From positions 44,303 through 108,302 of the forward strand of contig JAVBSY010000027.1 of NCBI GenBank assembly GCA_031556475.1: a DNA stretch of 64,000 nt. The letters are read 5' to 3'. Every line of letters starts with the position of its first letter. Within the stretch, counting starts at the first letter, position 1. The position numbers and the translations under genes are program-made. This DNA is from Azoarcus sp031556475 (GTDB lineage: Bacteria > Pseudomonadota > Gammaproteobacteria > Burkholderiales > Rhodocyclaceae). Under the pieces are notes generated by a model. That model did no database searches. It saw only the letters and a list, made by a program, of their open reading frames with translations, and had not been told where the DNA came from. Positions 33,727 through 42,764 of this stretch are shown piece by piece.

Positions 33727-34509
33727 ATGCCCAACCACCACAGCGCCACTCCGACCGAGCCCGTCAATACCAGCGAGTACGCTAAATATTTGCTGCGTGG
33801 AAAACGGGAAATCGTGCAGATCCTTCAGGGATTGATCGACGCACACGCACTGATTTCGATCCACGTATCGCCCAAGGATTATTCCTTTCTCACGACCATC
33901 GTCGGGTTTACCGATACCACGCTGTTCCTGGACGCCAGCTCGGACGAAGCCATCCATCAGCGTGTCGCGATGGCGGAGAGACTGCTTTGCATTGGTCAAC
34001 TCGAAAAAATCCGCATCCAGTTCTCGCTCAACTCCGCATCATTCACGCTGTACGACGGCCTGTCCGCCTACAGCACGCCACTTCCGGCGGAACTGCTGCG
34101 CCTGCAGCGGCGCGAGTTTTACCGTCTCCGTACCCCGGCCGCCAATCCCGTGATATGTACGGTGATGGTCCCTCCCAAGGAAAACAGTAACGACACTGTC
34201 AAGATCGAGGTACGGGTAGCGGATATCAGCGGCGGCGGTATCGCCATCATGGTTCCGGCAAACGATACCCATTTCTTGCCAGGCGCCGAATTCGACAACT
34301 GCACCTTGACGCTACCCGAGCTTGGGGAAATATCCGTGCGCCTCAAGGTACGCAATCTGTTCAAACAGACGATTCATGGCGGCGATGTCGAAACGCTGCG
34401 CGCCGGCTGTGAATTCGTCGACCTGCCCCGCAATGCCGACAGTGCCATCCAGCGTTATATTTTCAAGGTGGAACGCGACCGCAATGCGCGTGAACGGGGT
34501 GGCCTGTAA
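33727..34509 (+). CDS. ycgR: Flagellar brake protein YcgR (PilZ domain)
   Basis: A 260-residue two-domain protein: an N-terminal YcgR domain (about 20-120) and a C-terminal PilZ domain with both c-di-GMP motifs intact, RREFYR (R129-x3-R133) and DISGGG (D166-x-S168-x2-G171). When bound to c-di-GMP, YcgR slows or biases the flagellar motor. The diguanylate cyclase at 7367 is a local source of the signal. The gene is preceded by about 145 nt with no recognised sigma-28 or sigma-54 site, and a strong bidirectional terminator follows. Confidence 0.94.
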   Translation: MPNHHSATPTEPVNTSEYAKYLLRGKREIVQILQGLIDAHALISIHVSPKDYSFLTTIVGFTDTTLFLDASSDEAIHQRVAMAERLLCIGQLEKIRIQFSLNSASFTLYDGLSAYSTPLPAELLRLQRREFYRLRTPAANPVICTVMVPPKENSNDTVKIEVRVADISGGGIAIMVPANDTHFLPGAEFDNCTLTLPELGEISVRLKVRNLFKQTIHGGDVETLRAGCEFVDLPRNADSAIQRYIFKVERDRNARERGGL

Positions 34510-34534
34510 TACAACACCGCGATAGCAGACGCGT

Positions 34535-34572
34535 AAACGACTACGCCGCCCGGATGGGCGGCGTAGTCGTTT
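34535..34572. terminator. Bidirectional terminator between ycgR and fliE
   Basis: A perfect 17-bp stem (34535-34551 with 34556-34572) with a GGAT loop. The outer AAACGACTA/TAGTCGTTT ends give a short U-run in both directions. It separates the convergent ycgR and fliE genes. Confidence 0.9.
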
Positions 34573-34591
34573 CAGAATAGACCTGCTTTCT

Positions 34592-34912
34592 TCAAACCGG
34601 CATGTTCATGATGTCCTGGTAGGCAGTGACCAAGCGGTTGCGCACTTGCACCATCTGCTGGAAAGAAACATTCGCTTTCTGCAGGTTGACCATCACGTCC
34701 TGCAGATTGACGTTCGGGTCGCCGGCCGAAAAGTCCTTCGCCATCTGCCGCGCTTCGCTTTGCGCGGCACTCACGTCCTTGAGGGCGGAGTTCAGCACGT
34801 CGGCGAAATTCACGCCTCCGGCCGTTTCCGTACCCTGAACCGGCTTGTTCTGGGCGGCCTGCGACACAGAGCGCAGCTCACTCAGCATTTGATCAATTCC
34901 GCGGGCATCCAT
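34592..34912 (-). CDS. fliE: Flagellar hook-basal body protein FliE
   Basis: A 106-residue FliE, which joins the MS ring to the rod. The C-terminal region is canonical: PNVNLQDVMVNLQKANVSFQQMVQVRNRLVTAYQDIMNMPV. The upstream ATG at 34916-34918 sits 1 nt from the GGGAG site, so the second ATG (34910-34912) at normal spacing is the better start. It follows fleR by 163 nt, with its own sigma-54 promoter in the gap. Confidence 0.95.
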   Translation of the reverse strand: MDARGIDQMLSELRSVSQAAQNKPVQGTETAGGVNFADVLNSALKDVSAAQSEARQMAKDFSAGDPNVNLQDVMVNLQKANVSFQQMVQVRNRLVTAYQDIMNMPV

Positions 34913-34958
34913 GTGCATCTCCCTCGGCTTCGGGTTTCCTTTGCGTTCAGTCTAACAG

Positions 34959-34974
34959 AGCAATCCACATGCCA
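34959..34974 (-). promoter_or_regulatory. Sigma-54 promoter of fliE
   Basis: Read on the minus strand, TGGCATG-N4-TTGCT has one mismatch to the sigma-54 consensus and exact GG/GC spacing. The predicted start is near 34948, about 36 nt before fliE. Confidence 0.85.
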
Positions 34975-34995
34975 CCAACGACACTTCGCCCGATA

Positions 34996-35023
34996 CGGCA
35001 ACCTTGTTACATCCTGGCGGCAA
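34996..35023. promoter_or_regulatory. CGGCAA pair upstream of the fliE promoter
   Basis: CGGCAA occurs at 34996-35001 and again at 35018-35023, 22 nt apart (two helical turns), just upstream of the fliE sigma-54 promoter. It is a candidate activator site of the same type as at 9232. Confidence 0.5.
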
Positions 35024-35075
35024 TTCGATCATTCAGGAATCAAAAAGCAAGAAACGAACCCGTATCTGAAAAATA

Positions 35076-36518
35076 TCAGACGTCGTAACCTTCCTCACGG
35101 TATTGCTGGAGCTTGTAGCGTAGCGTCCGCTCGGAAATCCCCAGCTTCTCTACCGCTTTTTTGCGCGACCCTCCCAGCTCCCGCAAGGTATTCAGGATGT
35201 GCTCCCGCTCCAGGTCCTTCATGTTTGCCGGCCGCGGCGTGGAAGAAAATGCCGCTTCGGCGGCAGGAGGAGCGGTAGAAATTGCCGCCCCTCCTGCCGC
35301 CGGGGCGAAGACCATCGCGGGCATTGCAGGTTGAACAGTACCGGCACCTGTAGCCGGCGCCATTACCGTCGCAATCGCCGGCTCTCCCGTCCAGTGCGGC
35401 AGGCATAGCCGGATGGTTTCCGCGCTCACCGTGTCACCAGGAGTGAGAATAAGCGCGCGGTGCATGGTGTTTTCCAGTTCGCGGACATTGCCCGGCCAGG
35501 AATAGCGTGTGAGCAGAGCTTCGGCCTCGACCGAGAAGCGCACCTGACGCTTGGCCCGCTCGCCATGCCGCGAAAGGAAATGACGCGCCAGCGGCAGGAT
35601 GTCGCCCGGCCGCTCCCGCAGGGCGGGAATCGCCAAGGGAAACACGTTGAGCCGGTAATAAAGGTCTTCGCGGAAGCGACCCACGGCGATTTCCTTCGCC
35701 ATGTCGCGGTTGCTCGTGGCCAGCACACGGATATCCAGCGGAATCGGCTTTTTGCCGCCAACACGCTCGACTTCACGTTCCTGTAATACGCGCAGCAACT
35801 TGGTTTGCAGGCCGAGCGGCATTTCGGAGATTTCGTCCAGCAGAATGGTGCCGCCCTGGGCTTGCTCGAATTTGCCCGGCTGCGCGCTCTGGGCGCCGGT
35901 GAAAGCACCTTTTTCGTAGCCGAACAGCGTTGCTTCCAGCAGGTTTTCCGGAATCGCCGCGCAGTTGATGGCAACAAAGATGTTTTTGTGCCGCGGGGAA
36001 TGGTGATGGATGTAGCGCGCGAACACTTCCTTGCCGGTGCCGGACTCGCCGGTGAGCAATACGGTGGCGTCGGTTTCTGCAACCCGGGCGGCAAGCGCGA
36101 GCAGGTTGCGGGTGTGCATGTCCTCGGCCACGGTATCGTCGGTGGAGGGCTGCACGGCCGCGTAGCGGCGCACGTTTTCCAGCAGTACCTCGGGCTCGAA
36201 GGGTTTCATCAGAAAGTCGCAGGCGCCGCCGCGCATCGCCGCCACGGCCTTGTCTACATCGCCATAGGCGGTCATCAGCAGCACCGGCAGTTGCGGCAGG
36301 CGGGCGCGAACTTCGCCAAGCACCTGCAGGCCATCCATGGGCTGCATGCGCAGGTCGGAAATCACCAGGTTGAAGGCGTGGCGCTCCAGTTCGGCCAGGG
36401 CGGCCGGCCCGCCATCGACGCCGACGACGCCGTGGCCGGCCATTTCCAGCGTCAGACATACCGCATCGCGCAGCGCGTCGTCGTCCTCGACGACAAGAAT
36501 GTGCAATTGTTCGATCAT
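35076..36518 (-). CDS. fleR: Sigma-54-dependent flagellar response regulator FleR/FlrC type
   Basis: A 480-residue NtrC-type activator. It has a receiver domain (phospho-acceptor Asp55 in VISDLRM, Lys in MKPF), an AAA+ domain with Walker A GESGTGKE (about 157-164), the sigma-54 contact loop GAFTGA (about 204-209) and Walker B TILLDE, then a Pro/Ala-rich linker. A Fis-type HTH closes the chain (LGGSRKKAVEKLGISERTLRYKL). The start overlaps fleS by 4 nt. FleR-type activators turn on class III flagellar genes (basal body, hook, some flagellins), and the sigma-54 promoters in this window are its probable targets. Confidence 0.95.
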   Translation of the reverse strand: MIEQLHILVVEDDDALRDAVCLTLEMAGHGVVGVDGGPAALAELERHAFNLVISDLRMQPMDGLQVLGEVRARLPQLPVLLMTAYGDVDKAVAAMRGGACDFLMKPFEPEVLLENVRRYAAVQPSTDDTVAEDMHTRNLLALAARVAETDATVLLTGESGTGKEVFARYIHHHSPRHKNIFVAINCAAIPENLLEATLFGYEKGAFTGAQSAQPGKFEQAQGGTILLDEISEMPLGLQTKLLRVLQEREVERVGGKKPIPLDIRVLATSNRDMAKEIAVGRFREDLYYRLNVFPLAIPALRERPGDILPLARHFLSRHGERAKRQVRFSVEAEALLTRYSWPGNVRELENTMHRALILTPGDTVSAETIRLCLPHWTGEPAIATVMAPATGAGTVQPAMPAMVFAPAAGGAAISTAPPAAEAAFSSTPRPANMKDLEREHILNTLRELGGSRKKAVEKLGISERTLRYKLQQYREEGYDV

Positions 36519-37690
36519 GATGCGTCAGCCTTGCCTCCGGGTAGCGCGTCGGCGCGCGATAGAGGGATAGAGAGGGTAAAAGTGGAACCTTTTCCAGGCA
36601 CGGATTTGAGCGTGATGTCGCCACCATGGCCACGGGCGACGCCACGGGCGATCGCCAGGCCAAGGCCGGTACCTTCGGCACGGGTGGTGAAGAAGGGATC
36701 GAACAGGCGCCCCTGCAGTTCGGGATCGATACCGCGTCCATTGTCGTGTACGACGAAGCGCACGCCGCCATTGGCACCGCCCGTGCAGCAGGCCTCACAG
36801 CCGACGACGCCACCGACCGGCGTCGCCTGCAAGGCGTTCTCGAGCAGGTTGGTCAGCGCGCCGCCGAGCGCCTTGCGGTCGCCATAGAGTTCGAGGTCGC
36901 CGCATTCGCATCGGCTCGAAAACACGACCTGACGCGCTCGTGCAAGCGGTTCCAGGGTATTGGTAAGTTCGGCGACGAGTTCGCACACGCCAAAGTATTG
37001 CCGTCCCAGGCTGTCGCCACGGGCAAACAGCAGCATGTCGCGGATCAGGCGCTCAAGGTAGCGCAGGCGCTCTATCGCGCGGTCGGCAACCTTGGCGCGC
37101 TCGACCGGCCCCAGTTCGGGCTGGCGCAGGTTGCCCGTGTACAGCAGCGCCGCCGCTAGCGGCGTGCGCAGCTGGTGGGCAAGCCCGGCGACCATTTCAC
37201 CCATTGCCGCCAGGCGTTCGTTGCGCTCGGCCGCCAGGCGCATATGGTGGGTTTCGGTGATGTCATGCAGCAGCAGCATGCGCTCTTCACCGGATTCCAG
37301 CGCGGTTTCCGATACCGACAGGCGCCGTGCGCCGTGTTCCAGCGTAACCTCGCCCGGTGTTTCCGTCGCTTGCAGCGCGCTCGTGATGTTTTCCCATTCG
37401 CGTCCGACGAGGCCGCCGCCAAACCAGGATTCGGCCGCGCGGTTGACCTGCACCACTAAACCGTCCCGGTCGACCACCACCACGCCGGCCGGCAACGCAC
37501 CCATCAACACCGTGAGCCGCTCGGTAAGCTGGGCGACCTGCCCCTGCAAGGCGTTGTACGCTGTGGACAGTTCCTCCGACGCGCGGCTGAACAGCGCAAA
37601 CGCTTCAGCGAGTTGGGCGGCATCAAGCGGCGGCGCGGCGGGAGCGGATCCTGCCGCATCGGCGGAAGTCAAAGAGGGCATCGTGCTCAC
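36515..37690 (-). CDS. fleS: Flagellar sensor histidine kinase FleS/FlrB type
   Basis: A 391-residue soluble kinase with no membrane segment, as expected for FleS/FlrB. A PAS-like domain (VLMGALPAGVVVVDRDGLVVQVN) precedes the phospho-acceptor H-box GLAHQLRTPLAAALLYTGNL (His about 172) and a HATPase_c domain with GGALTNLLENALQA (N box), VHDNGRGIDPELQGRLFDPFFTTRAEGTGLGLAI (G and F boxes). It presumably phosphorylates FleR, whose gene overlaps its stop. It is divergent from fliF across 151 nt. Confidence 0.94.
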   Translation of the reverse strand: MSTMPSLTSADAAGSAPAAPPLDAAQLAEAFALFSRASEELSTAYNALQGQVAQLTERLTVLMGALPAGVVVVDRDGLVVQVNRAAESWFGGGLVGREWENITSALQATETPGEVTLEHGARRLSVSETALESGEERMLLLHDITETHHMRLAAERNERLAAMGEMVAGLAHQLRTPLAAALLYTGNLRQPELGPVERAKVADRAIERLRYLERLIRDMLLFARGDSLGRQYFGVCELVAELTNTLEPLARARQVVFSSRCECGDLELYGDRKALGGALTNLLENALQATPVGGVVGCEACCTGGANGGVRFVVHDNGRGIDPELQGRLFDPFFTTRAEGTGLGLAIARGVARGHGGDITLKSVPGKGSTFTLSIPLSRADALPGGKADAS

Positions 37691-37737
37691 TCCAGTTTCA
37701 CGACGGGTACTCTACCCGGGCGTCCGTATATGGTAGC

Positions 37738-37764
37738 CGGCAAACTGGCGGCAAAAAATGCCGC
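37738..37764. promoter_or_regulatory. CGGCAA repeats and inverted repeat in the fleS-fliF divergent region
   Basis: CGGCAA copies at 37738-37743 and 37749-37754 lie 11 nt apart. The second is part of an inverted repeat GCGGCA-N5-TGCCGC (37748-37764), followed by TTTTT on the plus strand. It lies between two divergent operons, so a shared activator site is more plausible than a terminator. Neither nearby TGG...GC candidate has correct sigma-54 spacing. Confidence 0.45.
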
Positions 37765-37841
37765 TTTTTCATCGACTGGATTTTCGACATGCAACGGAGA
37801 ATGTCGTCATCCGCCAAAGTGGGTAGACCAGAGACTTTGCC

Positions 37842-39497
37842 ATGGCAACCGCAGAAAACGCCGCCGAAGCCCCCGCCGCCGACTCATCGCGGCTACAGCA
37901 GGCGCTCCAGAATATCCGCACGCTGAACCAGCGGCAAAAAATCGCCGCTGCCGCCGCGATCGCGCTCGCCATCGCGCTGATCGTCGGCGTGCTGATATGG
38001 AACCGCCAACCCGCATACGCCGTGCTGTTCTCCAATCTGGACGAACGCGACGGCGGCGTCATCATCAATACCTTGCAGCAACAGAACGTGCCGTATCAGA
38101 TGTCGCCCGACGGCCGCGCCATCCTGGTGCCCCAGGAACAAGTCCATCAGATTCGCTTGAGGCTGGCCGCAGACGGCTTGCCCAAGGGCGGGTTGATCGG
38201 TTTCGAGTTGTTGGAAACGCAAAAGCTCGGCGTTTCGCAGTTTCACGAGCAGGTGAATTATCAGCGTGCGCTTGAAGGCGAACTGGCGCGCACCATCCAA
38301 TCCATCGCCTCGGTGGCCAGCGCGCGCGTCCATCTGGCAATGCCGAAGCAAACCGCCTTTTTGCGCGACGACCAGAAGCCGACGGCATCCGTCATGGTGA
38401 ACATGCGGCCGGGGCGCATACTCGACGGCAATCAGGTTGCCGGTATCGTGCATCTGGTGTCTTCCAGCGTGCCGCGCATGACGGAAGCCGGGGTGAGCAT
38501 CGTCAACCAGGATGGCGACCTGCTGACGAACAAGGCCGATCCCTTGCGCCGTGCCGGCCTCGACCCCACCCAGCTTCAATATGTGGAGGAGTTGGAAACG
38601 GGCCTGATCCGCCGCGTCGAGACGATCCTGCAACCGATCTTCGGCAAGGACAACTTCCGCGCCCAGGTATCGGCCGACGTCGACTTCAACGAGGTCGAGC
38701 AAACCGCCGAAACCTTCAAACCGAACCCCTCGCCCGAACAGGCAATCCGCAGCCAGCAGACGACGGAGGAGGTCAACCGTGTTCCCGGCCCGCAAGGCGT
38801 GCCCGGCGCACTGACCAATCAGCCCCCGGTACCGGCAACCGCGCCCATCACCAACCCGCAGGTACCCCCGCAAGGCACCGGCACGCAAATCAACAACAGC
38901 AACCGCACGGCGGTGCTCAACTACGAAGTCGACCGCACCATCCAGCACGTCAAGCAGGCGCTCGGTCAAGTCAAACGGCTGTCGGTCGCCGTGGTTGTGA
39001 ACCATCGTACCGAAACGGGGCCTAACGGTCAGGTTCAAACCGTGCCGCTGAGCGACGAAGAGCTTGCCCGCATCACCAACCTCGTACGTGAGGCGGTGGG
39101 TTACAACGCCGCGCGCGGCGATACCATCAACGTGGCCAGCAGCGCCTTTACCGTCACCCAGGGCGAACAAATCCCCATATGGAAGGATCCGGAGGTCGTC
39201 GAGCTGGGCAAGAATGGGCTACAGTATTTGTTCATTGTGTTGATCGTCGCTTTCGTCTATTTCGCGATCATCCGCCCGTTGCTGCGCACGGTCATGCCAC
39301 CGCCCGAACCCAAAACCGCGGAGGAAGAGGACGAAGAGGCCGACGAGGATGCCATCGTCGAACTATCGGCCGCAGCCGATGCCGACAGTTACGAGGCTAA
39401 ACTGCAACGCGCGCGTGAATTGGCACGCACCGATCCGAAGCTGGTCGCCGATCTCATCAAGCAATGGCTGAATCCGAGTGAGGAGGGGCGCAAATGA
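37842..39497 (+). CDS. fliF: Flagellar MS-ring protein FliF
   Basis: A 551-residue FliF. A first membrane segment (AAAAIALAIALIVGVLIW, about 25-48), the periplasmic ring-building region (YAVLFSNLDERDGGVIINTLQQQNVPYQ; ELARTIQSIASVASARVHLAMP), a second membrane segment near 463-483 (YLFIVLIVAFVYFAIIRPLL) and an acidic cytoplasmic tail ending in the FliG-binding helix (LQRARELARTDPKLVADLIKQWL) are all present. It opens the fliFGHIJK operon and overlaps fliG (ATGA). Confidence 0.97.
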   Translation: MATAENAAEAPAADSSRLQQALQNIRTLNQRQKIAAAAAIALAIALIVGVLIWNRQPAYAVLFSNLDERDGGVIINTLQQQNVPYQMSPDGRAILVPQEQVHQIRLRLAADGLPKGGLIGFELLETQKLGVSQFHEQVNYQRALEGELARTIQSIASVASARVHLAMPKQTAFLRDDQKPTASVMVNMRPGRILDGNQVAGIVHLVSSSVPRMTEAGVSIVNQDGDLLTNKADPLRRAGLDPTQLQYVEELETGLIRRVETILQPIFGKDNFRAQVSADVDFNEVEQTAETFKPNPSPEQAIRSQQTTEEVNRVPGPQGVPGALTNQPPVPATAPITNPQVPPQGTGTQINNSNRTAVLNYEVDRTIQHVKQALGQVKRLSVAVVVNHRTETGPNGQVQTVPLSDEELARITNLVREAVGYNAARGDTINVASSAFTVTQGEQIPIWKDPEVVELGKNGLQYLFIVLIVAFVYFAIIRPLLRTVMPPPEPKTAEEEDEEADEDAIVELSAAADADSYEAKLQRARELARTDPKLVADLIKQWLNPSEEGRK

Positions 39498-40492
39498 CGA
39501 CGCCCGAAGAAGGACTGGAAAAAAGCGCCCTGCTGCTGCTGACGCTGGGAGCGGAGGAATCGTCCGAGGTGCTCAAGCACCTGGGCCCGCGCGAAGTGCA
39601 GAAGCTCGGCATGAAAATGGCAGGCATGCAGCCTCAACCCCGCACCAAGGTCGAGCCCTTGCTTGACTCGCTGGATGCCCATTTCGGCAAGGGCGCCCTG
39701 GTTCACGCCGACGAAGAGCAGATCCGTTTGATGCTGACCAAGGCGCTCGGCGACGAGCGCGCCGGCCATCTGCTTGCGCGCATGCTGAGCGGTTCGGATA
39801 CCGCCGGTATCGAAAGTCTGAAGTGGATGGATGCGCCGACGGCGGCCGATCTGATCAAGAACGAACACCCGCAGATCATCGCCACCATCCTCGTTCATCT
39901 CGAAACGGACCAGGCCGGCGACATTCTCAAATGCTTCAGCGACCGCCTGCGCAACGATGTGCTGCTGCGTATCGCCACGCTCGACGGCGTGCAACCGGCA
40001 GCATTGAGGGAATTGAACGACGCGCTCACGCGCATGCTCTCGGGCGCCACCACGGTGAAAAAAGCGGCGATGGGCGGCGTTCGCCACGCTGCTGAAATTC
40101 TCAATTTCGTCGGCTCCGCGGCGGAAACGGCGATCATCGACAACGTCCGCGAATACGATCCCGATCTGGCGCAGAAGATTCTCGACGAAATGTTCGTGTT
40201 CGAGAATCTGCTGGATATCGACGATCGCGGCATCCAGACCATCTTGCGCGAAATCCAGTCGGATTCGCTGATCGTCGCCCTCAAGGGCGCCTCGCCCGAT
40301 CTGCGCGAAAAAATCTTCAAGAACATGTCCAGCCGTGCCGCCGAGATGCTGCGCGAAGACCTGGAGGCCAAGGGACCGGTACGGCTGTCCGAAGTCGAGG
40401 CCGAACAGAAGGAAATCCTCAAGGTCGTCCGCCGTCTGGCGGAAGAAGGCCAGATCGCGATGTCCAAAGGGGGCGGAGATGGCTTCATTTGA
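39494..40492 (+). CDS. fliG: Flagellar motor switch protein FliG
   Basis: A 332-residue C-ring protein that carries torque from the stator. The N-domain (GLEKSALLLLTLGAEESSEVLKHLGPREVQKLG), the middle domain with the EHPQ motif (NEHPQIIATILVHL) and the C-domain with the charged torque helix (FVFENLLDIDDRGIQTILREIQSDSLIVALKGA) are complete. It starts within the fliF stop. Confidence 0.97.
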   Translation: MTTPEEGLEKSALLLLTLGAEESSEVLKHLGPREVQKLGMKMAGMQPQPRTKVEPLLDSLDAHFGKGALVHADEEQIRLMLTKALGDERAGHLLARMLSGSDTAGIESLKWMDAPTAADLIKNEHPQIIATILVHLETDQAGDILKCFSDRLRNDVLLRIATLDGVQPAALRELNDALTRMLSGATTVKKAAMGGVRHAAEILNFVGSAAETAIIDNVREYDPDLAQKILDEMFVFENLLDIDDRGIQTILREIQSDSLIVALKGASPDLREKIFKNMSSRAAEMLREDLEAKGPVRLSEVEAEQKEILKVVRRLAEEGQIAMSKGGGDGFI

Positions 40493-40507
40493 TAGCCGGA
40501 GCGCTCG

Positions 40508-41281
40508 ATGAGCATCTCCCGCCATCAGGCTGTCGGTGCCTACCGCCGCTGGGAACCGCCCGCGTTCGACGAACGCGACGTCGCCCAACCAGCCGCCCCT
40601 CCTACCGCTGCAACCATGGCGCCGGAATCGATACCGACGCCGGAAGAAACTGTTGCCGCATCCCTCCCCGAAGGCTTTCGGCTACCGACGGCGGAAGACA
40701 TCGAGCGCATACACGAAGAAGCGCGCGCAGCCGGGTATGCGGAAGGTTACGAAGCAGGCCGCAAGGAAGGCGAACAGGCCGGGCAGGAAGCTGGACGCGC
40801 AGCCGGACATGAAGCCGGTTACGAGGCCGGCCATAGCGAAGGCAAGGCGCAGGCCGAAGAAGAGAGGGAGCGGCTGCGCGCACTGGCCAGCAGCTTCGAT
40901 CAGTCGCTCGCCCATTTCGACGAGGAAGTTGCCGAGGAACTGCTCGCGCTCGCCATTGAAATCGCCCGCCAACTGGTCGGACACACGCTTGCCACCCGTC
41001 CCGATGCGATCGCCGAAACCATTCATACCGCACTCCTCCAATTGCCGCAGGAGCATGCGCACATCTATCTGAGCCCTGAAGACATCACGCTGGTACGGGA
41101 ACAGCTTGGCGAGCAATTCGGCCAGGCCGGCCATCGCCTGGTCGAAGACGACAGCCTCACCCGTGGCGGCTGCCGCATCGAGTCCCCCGGCGCGCAGATC
41201 GACGCCACGGTGGAAACGCGCTGGCGCCGTGTGCTGGAACATCTCGGCCAGCCAAATGCGGCATGGGAACCCAAATCATGA
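40508..41281 (+). CDS. fliH: Flagellar assembly protein FliH
   Basis: A 257-residue regulator of the FliI ATPase. After a Pro-rich N-terminus there is a run of GxxxG-type repeats (AGYAEGYEAGRKEGEQAG through GYEAGHSEGKAQAEEE, about 73-120), characteristic of FliH, and a C-terminal domain (ALAIEIARQLVGHTLATRPDAIAETI). The stop overlaps the start region of fliI. Confidence 0.94.
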   Translation: MSISRHQAVGAYRRWEPPAFDERDVAQPAAPPTAATMAPESIPTPEETVAASLPEGFRLPTAEDIERIHEEARAAGYAEGYEAGRKEGEQAGQEAGRAAGHEAGYEAGHSEGKAQAEEERERLRALASSFDQSLAHFDEEVAEELLALAIEIARQLVGHTLATRPDAIAETIHTALLQLPQEHAHIYLSPEDITLVREQLGEQFGQAGHRLVEDDSLTRGGCRIESPGAQIDATVETRWRRVLEHLGQPNAAWEPKS

Positions 41282-42681
41282 TGCAGCGACATGGCGAAAC
41301 CTGGCGCGCTTTCCTGCAGGACGGTCGCCGCCTGGTGGAAAGCGCAAATCCGTTCCAATACGGCGGCCGGCTGACGCGGATCAACGGACTGGTGATGGAA
41401 GCGGCGGGCCTGAAGCTGCCGCTCGGCTCCGGCTGCCAGGTGCTCGTTCCCGGCGGCGGTGCGGTCGAGGCCGAAGTGGTCGGTTTCAATGGCGAGAAGA
41501 TCTACATGATGCCGACCGACGACGTGTTCGGCCTCGCGCCGGGCGCCCAGGTGTTGCCGATGGAAACCAGCCACCCTCGCCTGGTGCCCGGCAAGCGCAT
41601 CGGCCCGCGCCGCCGCGCCGCCGACCGCGCCAAACACCTGCCGGTGGGCAATGCCCTGCTCGGCCGTGTCGTCGATGGCGCGGGACGGCCTTTCGATTCG
41701 CTCGGTCCGCTCAACACGCAGGAAACCCGCTCGCTGCAAGGCCGCCCCGCGAATCCGCTGACGCGCGCACCGATCAGCCAACCGCTGGATGTCGGCATCC
41801 GCGCCATCAACGGCCTGCTCACCGTCGGCCGTGGCCAGCGTGTCGGCCTGTTCGCGGGGTCCGGCGTCGGTAAATCGGTTTTGCTGGGCATGATGGCGCG
41901 CCACACCACGGCGGACGTCATCGTCGTCGGCCTCATCGGCGAGCGGGGCCGCGAAGTGAAGGAATTCATCGAGCACAACCTCGGCGCCGACGGCCTGGCA
42001 CGCTCGGTCGTCGTCGCCGCTCCGGCCGACACCAGCCCCTTGATGCGCATGCAGGGCGCCACCTACACCACGACGATTGCCGAACATTTCCGCGATCAGG
42101 GCAAGCAGGTGCTGCTCATCATGGATTCGCTCACCCGCTACGCCATGGCGCAGCGCGAAATCGCGCTGGCAATCGGCGAACCACCGGTAACGCGCGGCTA
42201 TCCACCTTCAGTGTTCGCCCGCCTGCCGGCATTGGTCGAACGCGCCGGCAACGGCCCCGAGGGCGGCGGCTCGATTACCGCCTTCTACACCGTGCTCGCC
42301 GAAGGCGACGACCAGCAAGACCCGATCGCCGACTCCGCGCGCGCGATTCTCGACGGCCACTTCGTGCTTTCACGCAGTCTGGCGGATCAAGGCCACTACC
42401 CGGCAATCGATATCGAGCAATCGATCTCCCGCGCCATGCACAATCTGGTGAATGATGCCCAGTTCGACCTCGTACGCCGTTTCAAGCAACTGTTCTCGCG
42501 CTACCAGCGTTCCCGCGACCTGATCGCCGTGGGCGCCTATCAACCCGGCGCAGATCCGCTGCTGGACACCGCCGTCGCGATCTACCCCAGGCTCGAGGCC
42601 TTTCTTCAGCAACGCATCAACGAATGTGAACATTACGCCGACGCCGTTGCCAAACTCGCTGAGATCCTCCCTCCCGCATGA
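41278..42681 (+). CDS. fliI: Flagellum-specific ATPase FliI
   Basis: A protein of about 467 residues, the F1-beta-like ATPase of the type III export apparatus. The P-loop is GLFAGSGVGKSVLLG and the Walker B region is QVLLIMDSLTRYAMAQREI, with the signature PPSVFARLPALVERAGNG. The ATG at 41278 overlaps the fliH stop (ATGA); an in-frame ATG at 41263 would add five residues. It acts with FliH and FliJ at the export gate. Confidence 0.97.
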   Translation: MMQRHGETWRAFLQDGRRLVESANPFQYGGRLTRINGLVMEAAGLKLPLGSGCQVLVPGGGAVEAEVVGFNGEKIYMMPTDDVFGLAPGAQVLPMETSHPRLVPGKRIGPRRRAADRAKHLPVGNALLGRVVDGAGRPFDSLGPLNTQETRSLQGRPANPLTRAPISQPLDVGIRAINGLLTVGRGQRVGLFAGSGVGKSVLLGMMARHTTADVIVVGLIGERGREVKEFIEHNLGADGLARSVVVAAPADTSPLMRMQGATYTTTIAEHFRDQGKQVLLIMDSLTRYAMAQREIALAIGEPPVTRGYPPSVFARLPALVERAGNGPEGGGSITAFYTVLAEGDDQQDPIADSARAILDGHFVLSRSLADQGHYPAIDIEQSISRAMHNLVNDAQFDLVRRFKQLFSRYQRSRDLIAVGAYQPGADPLLDTAVAIYPRLEAFLQQRINECEHYADAVAKLAEILPPA

Positions 42682-42764
42682 GCGCCGTCGTGCAAGCCCG
42701 CACGCCCGCTTGTGGGGAAAAACGTAAAATGATTTCTTGCTTCGCTTAAGGTAACAAACCGGAC

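Noticed and set aside
37748..37769. Rho-independent terminator in the fleS-fliF region (GCGGCA/TGCCGC followed by TTTTT)
   Set aside because: No transcript should be ending there, because the flanking operons diverge. It is better explained as a protein-binding repeat.
37747..37792. Sigma-54 promoters for fliF at TGGCGGC...TGCC (37746) and TGGATTT...TGCA (37777)
   Set aside because: In both, GG and GC are separated by one nucleotide too many, which normally abolishes sigma-54 promoter function.
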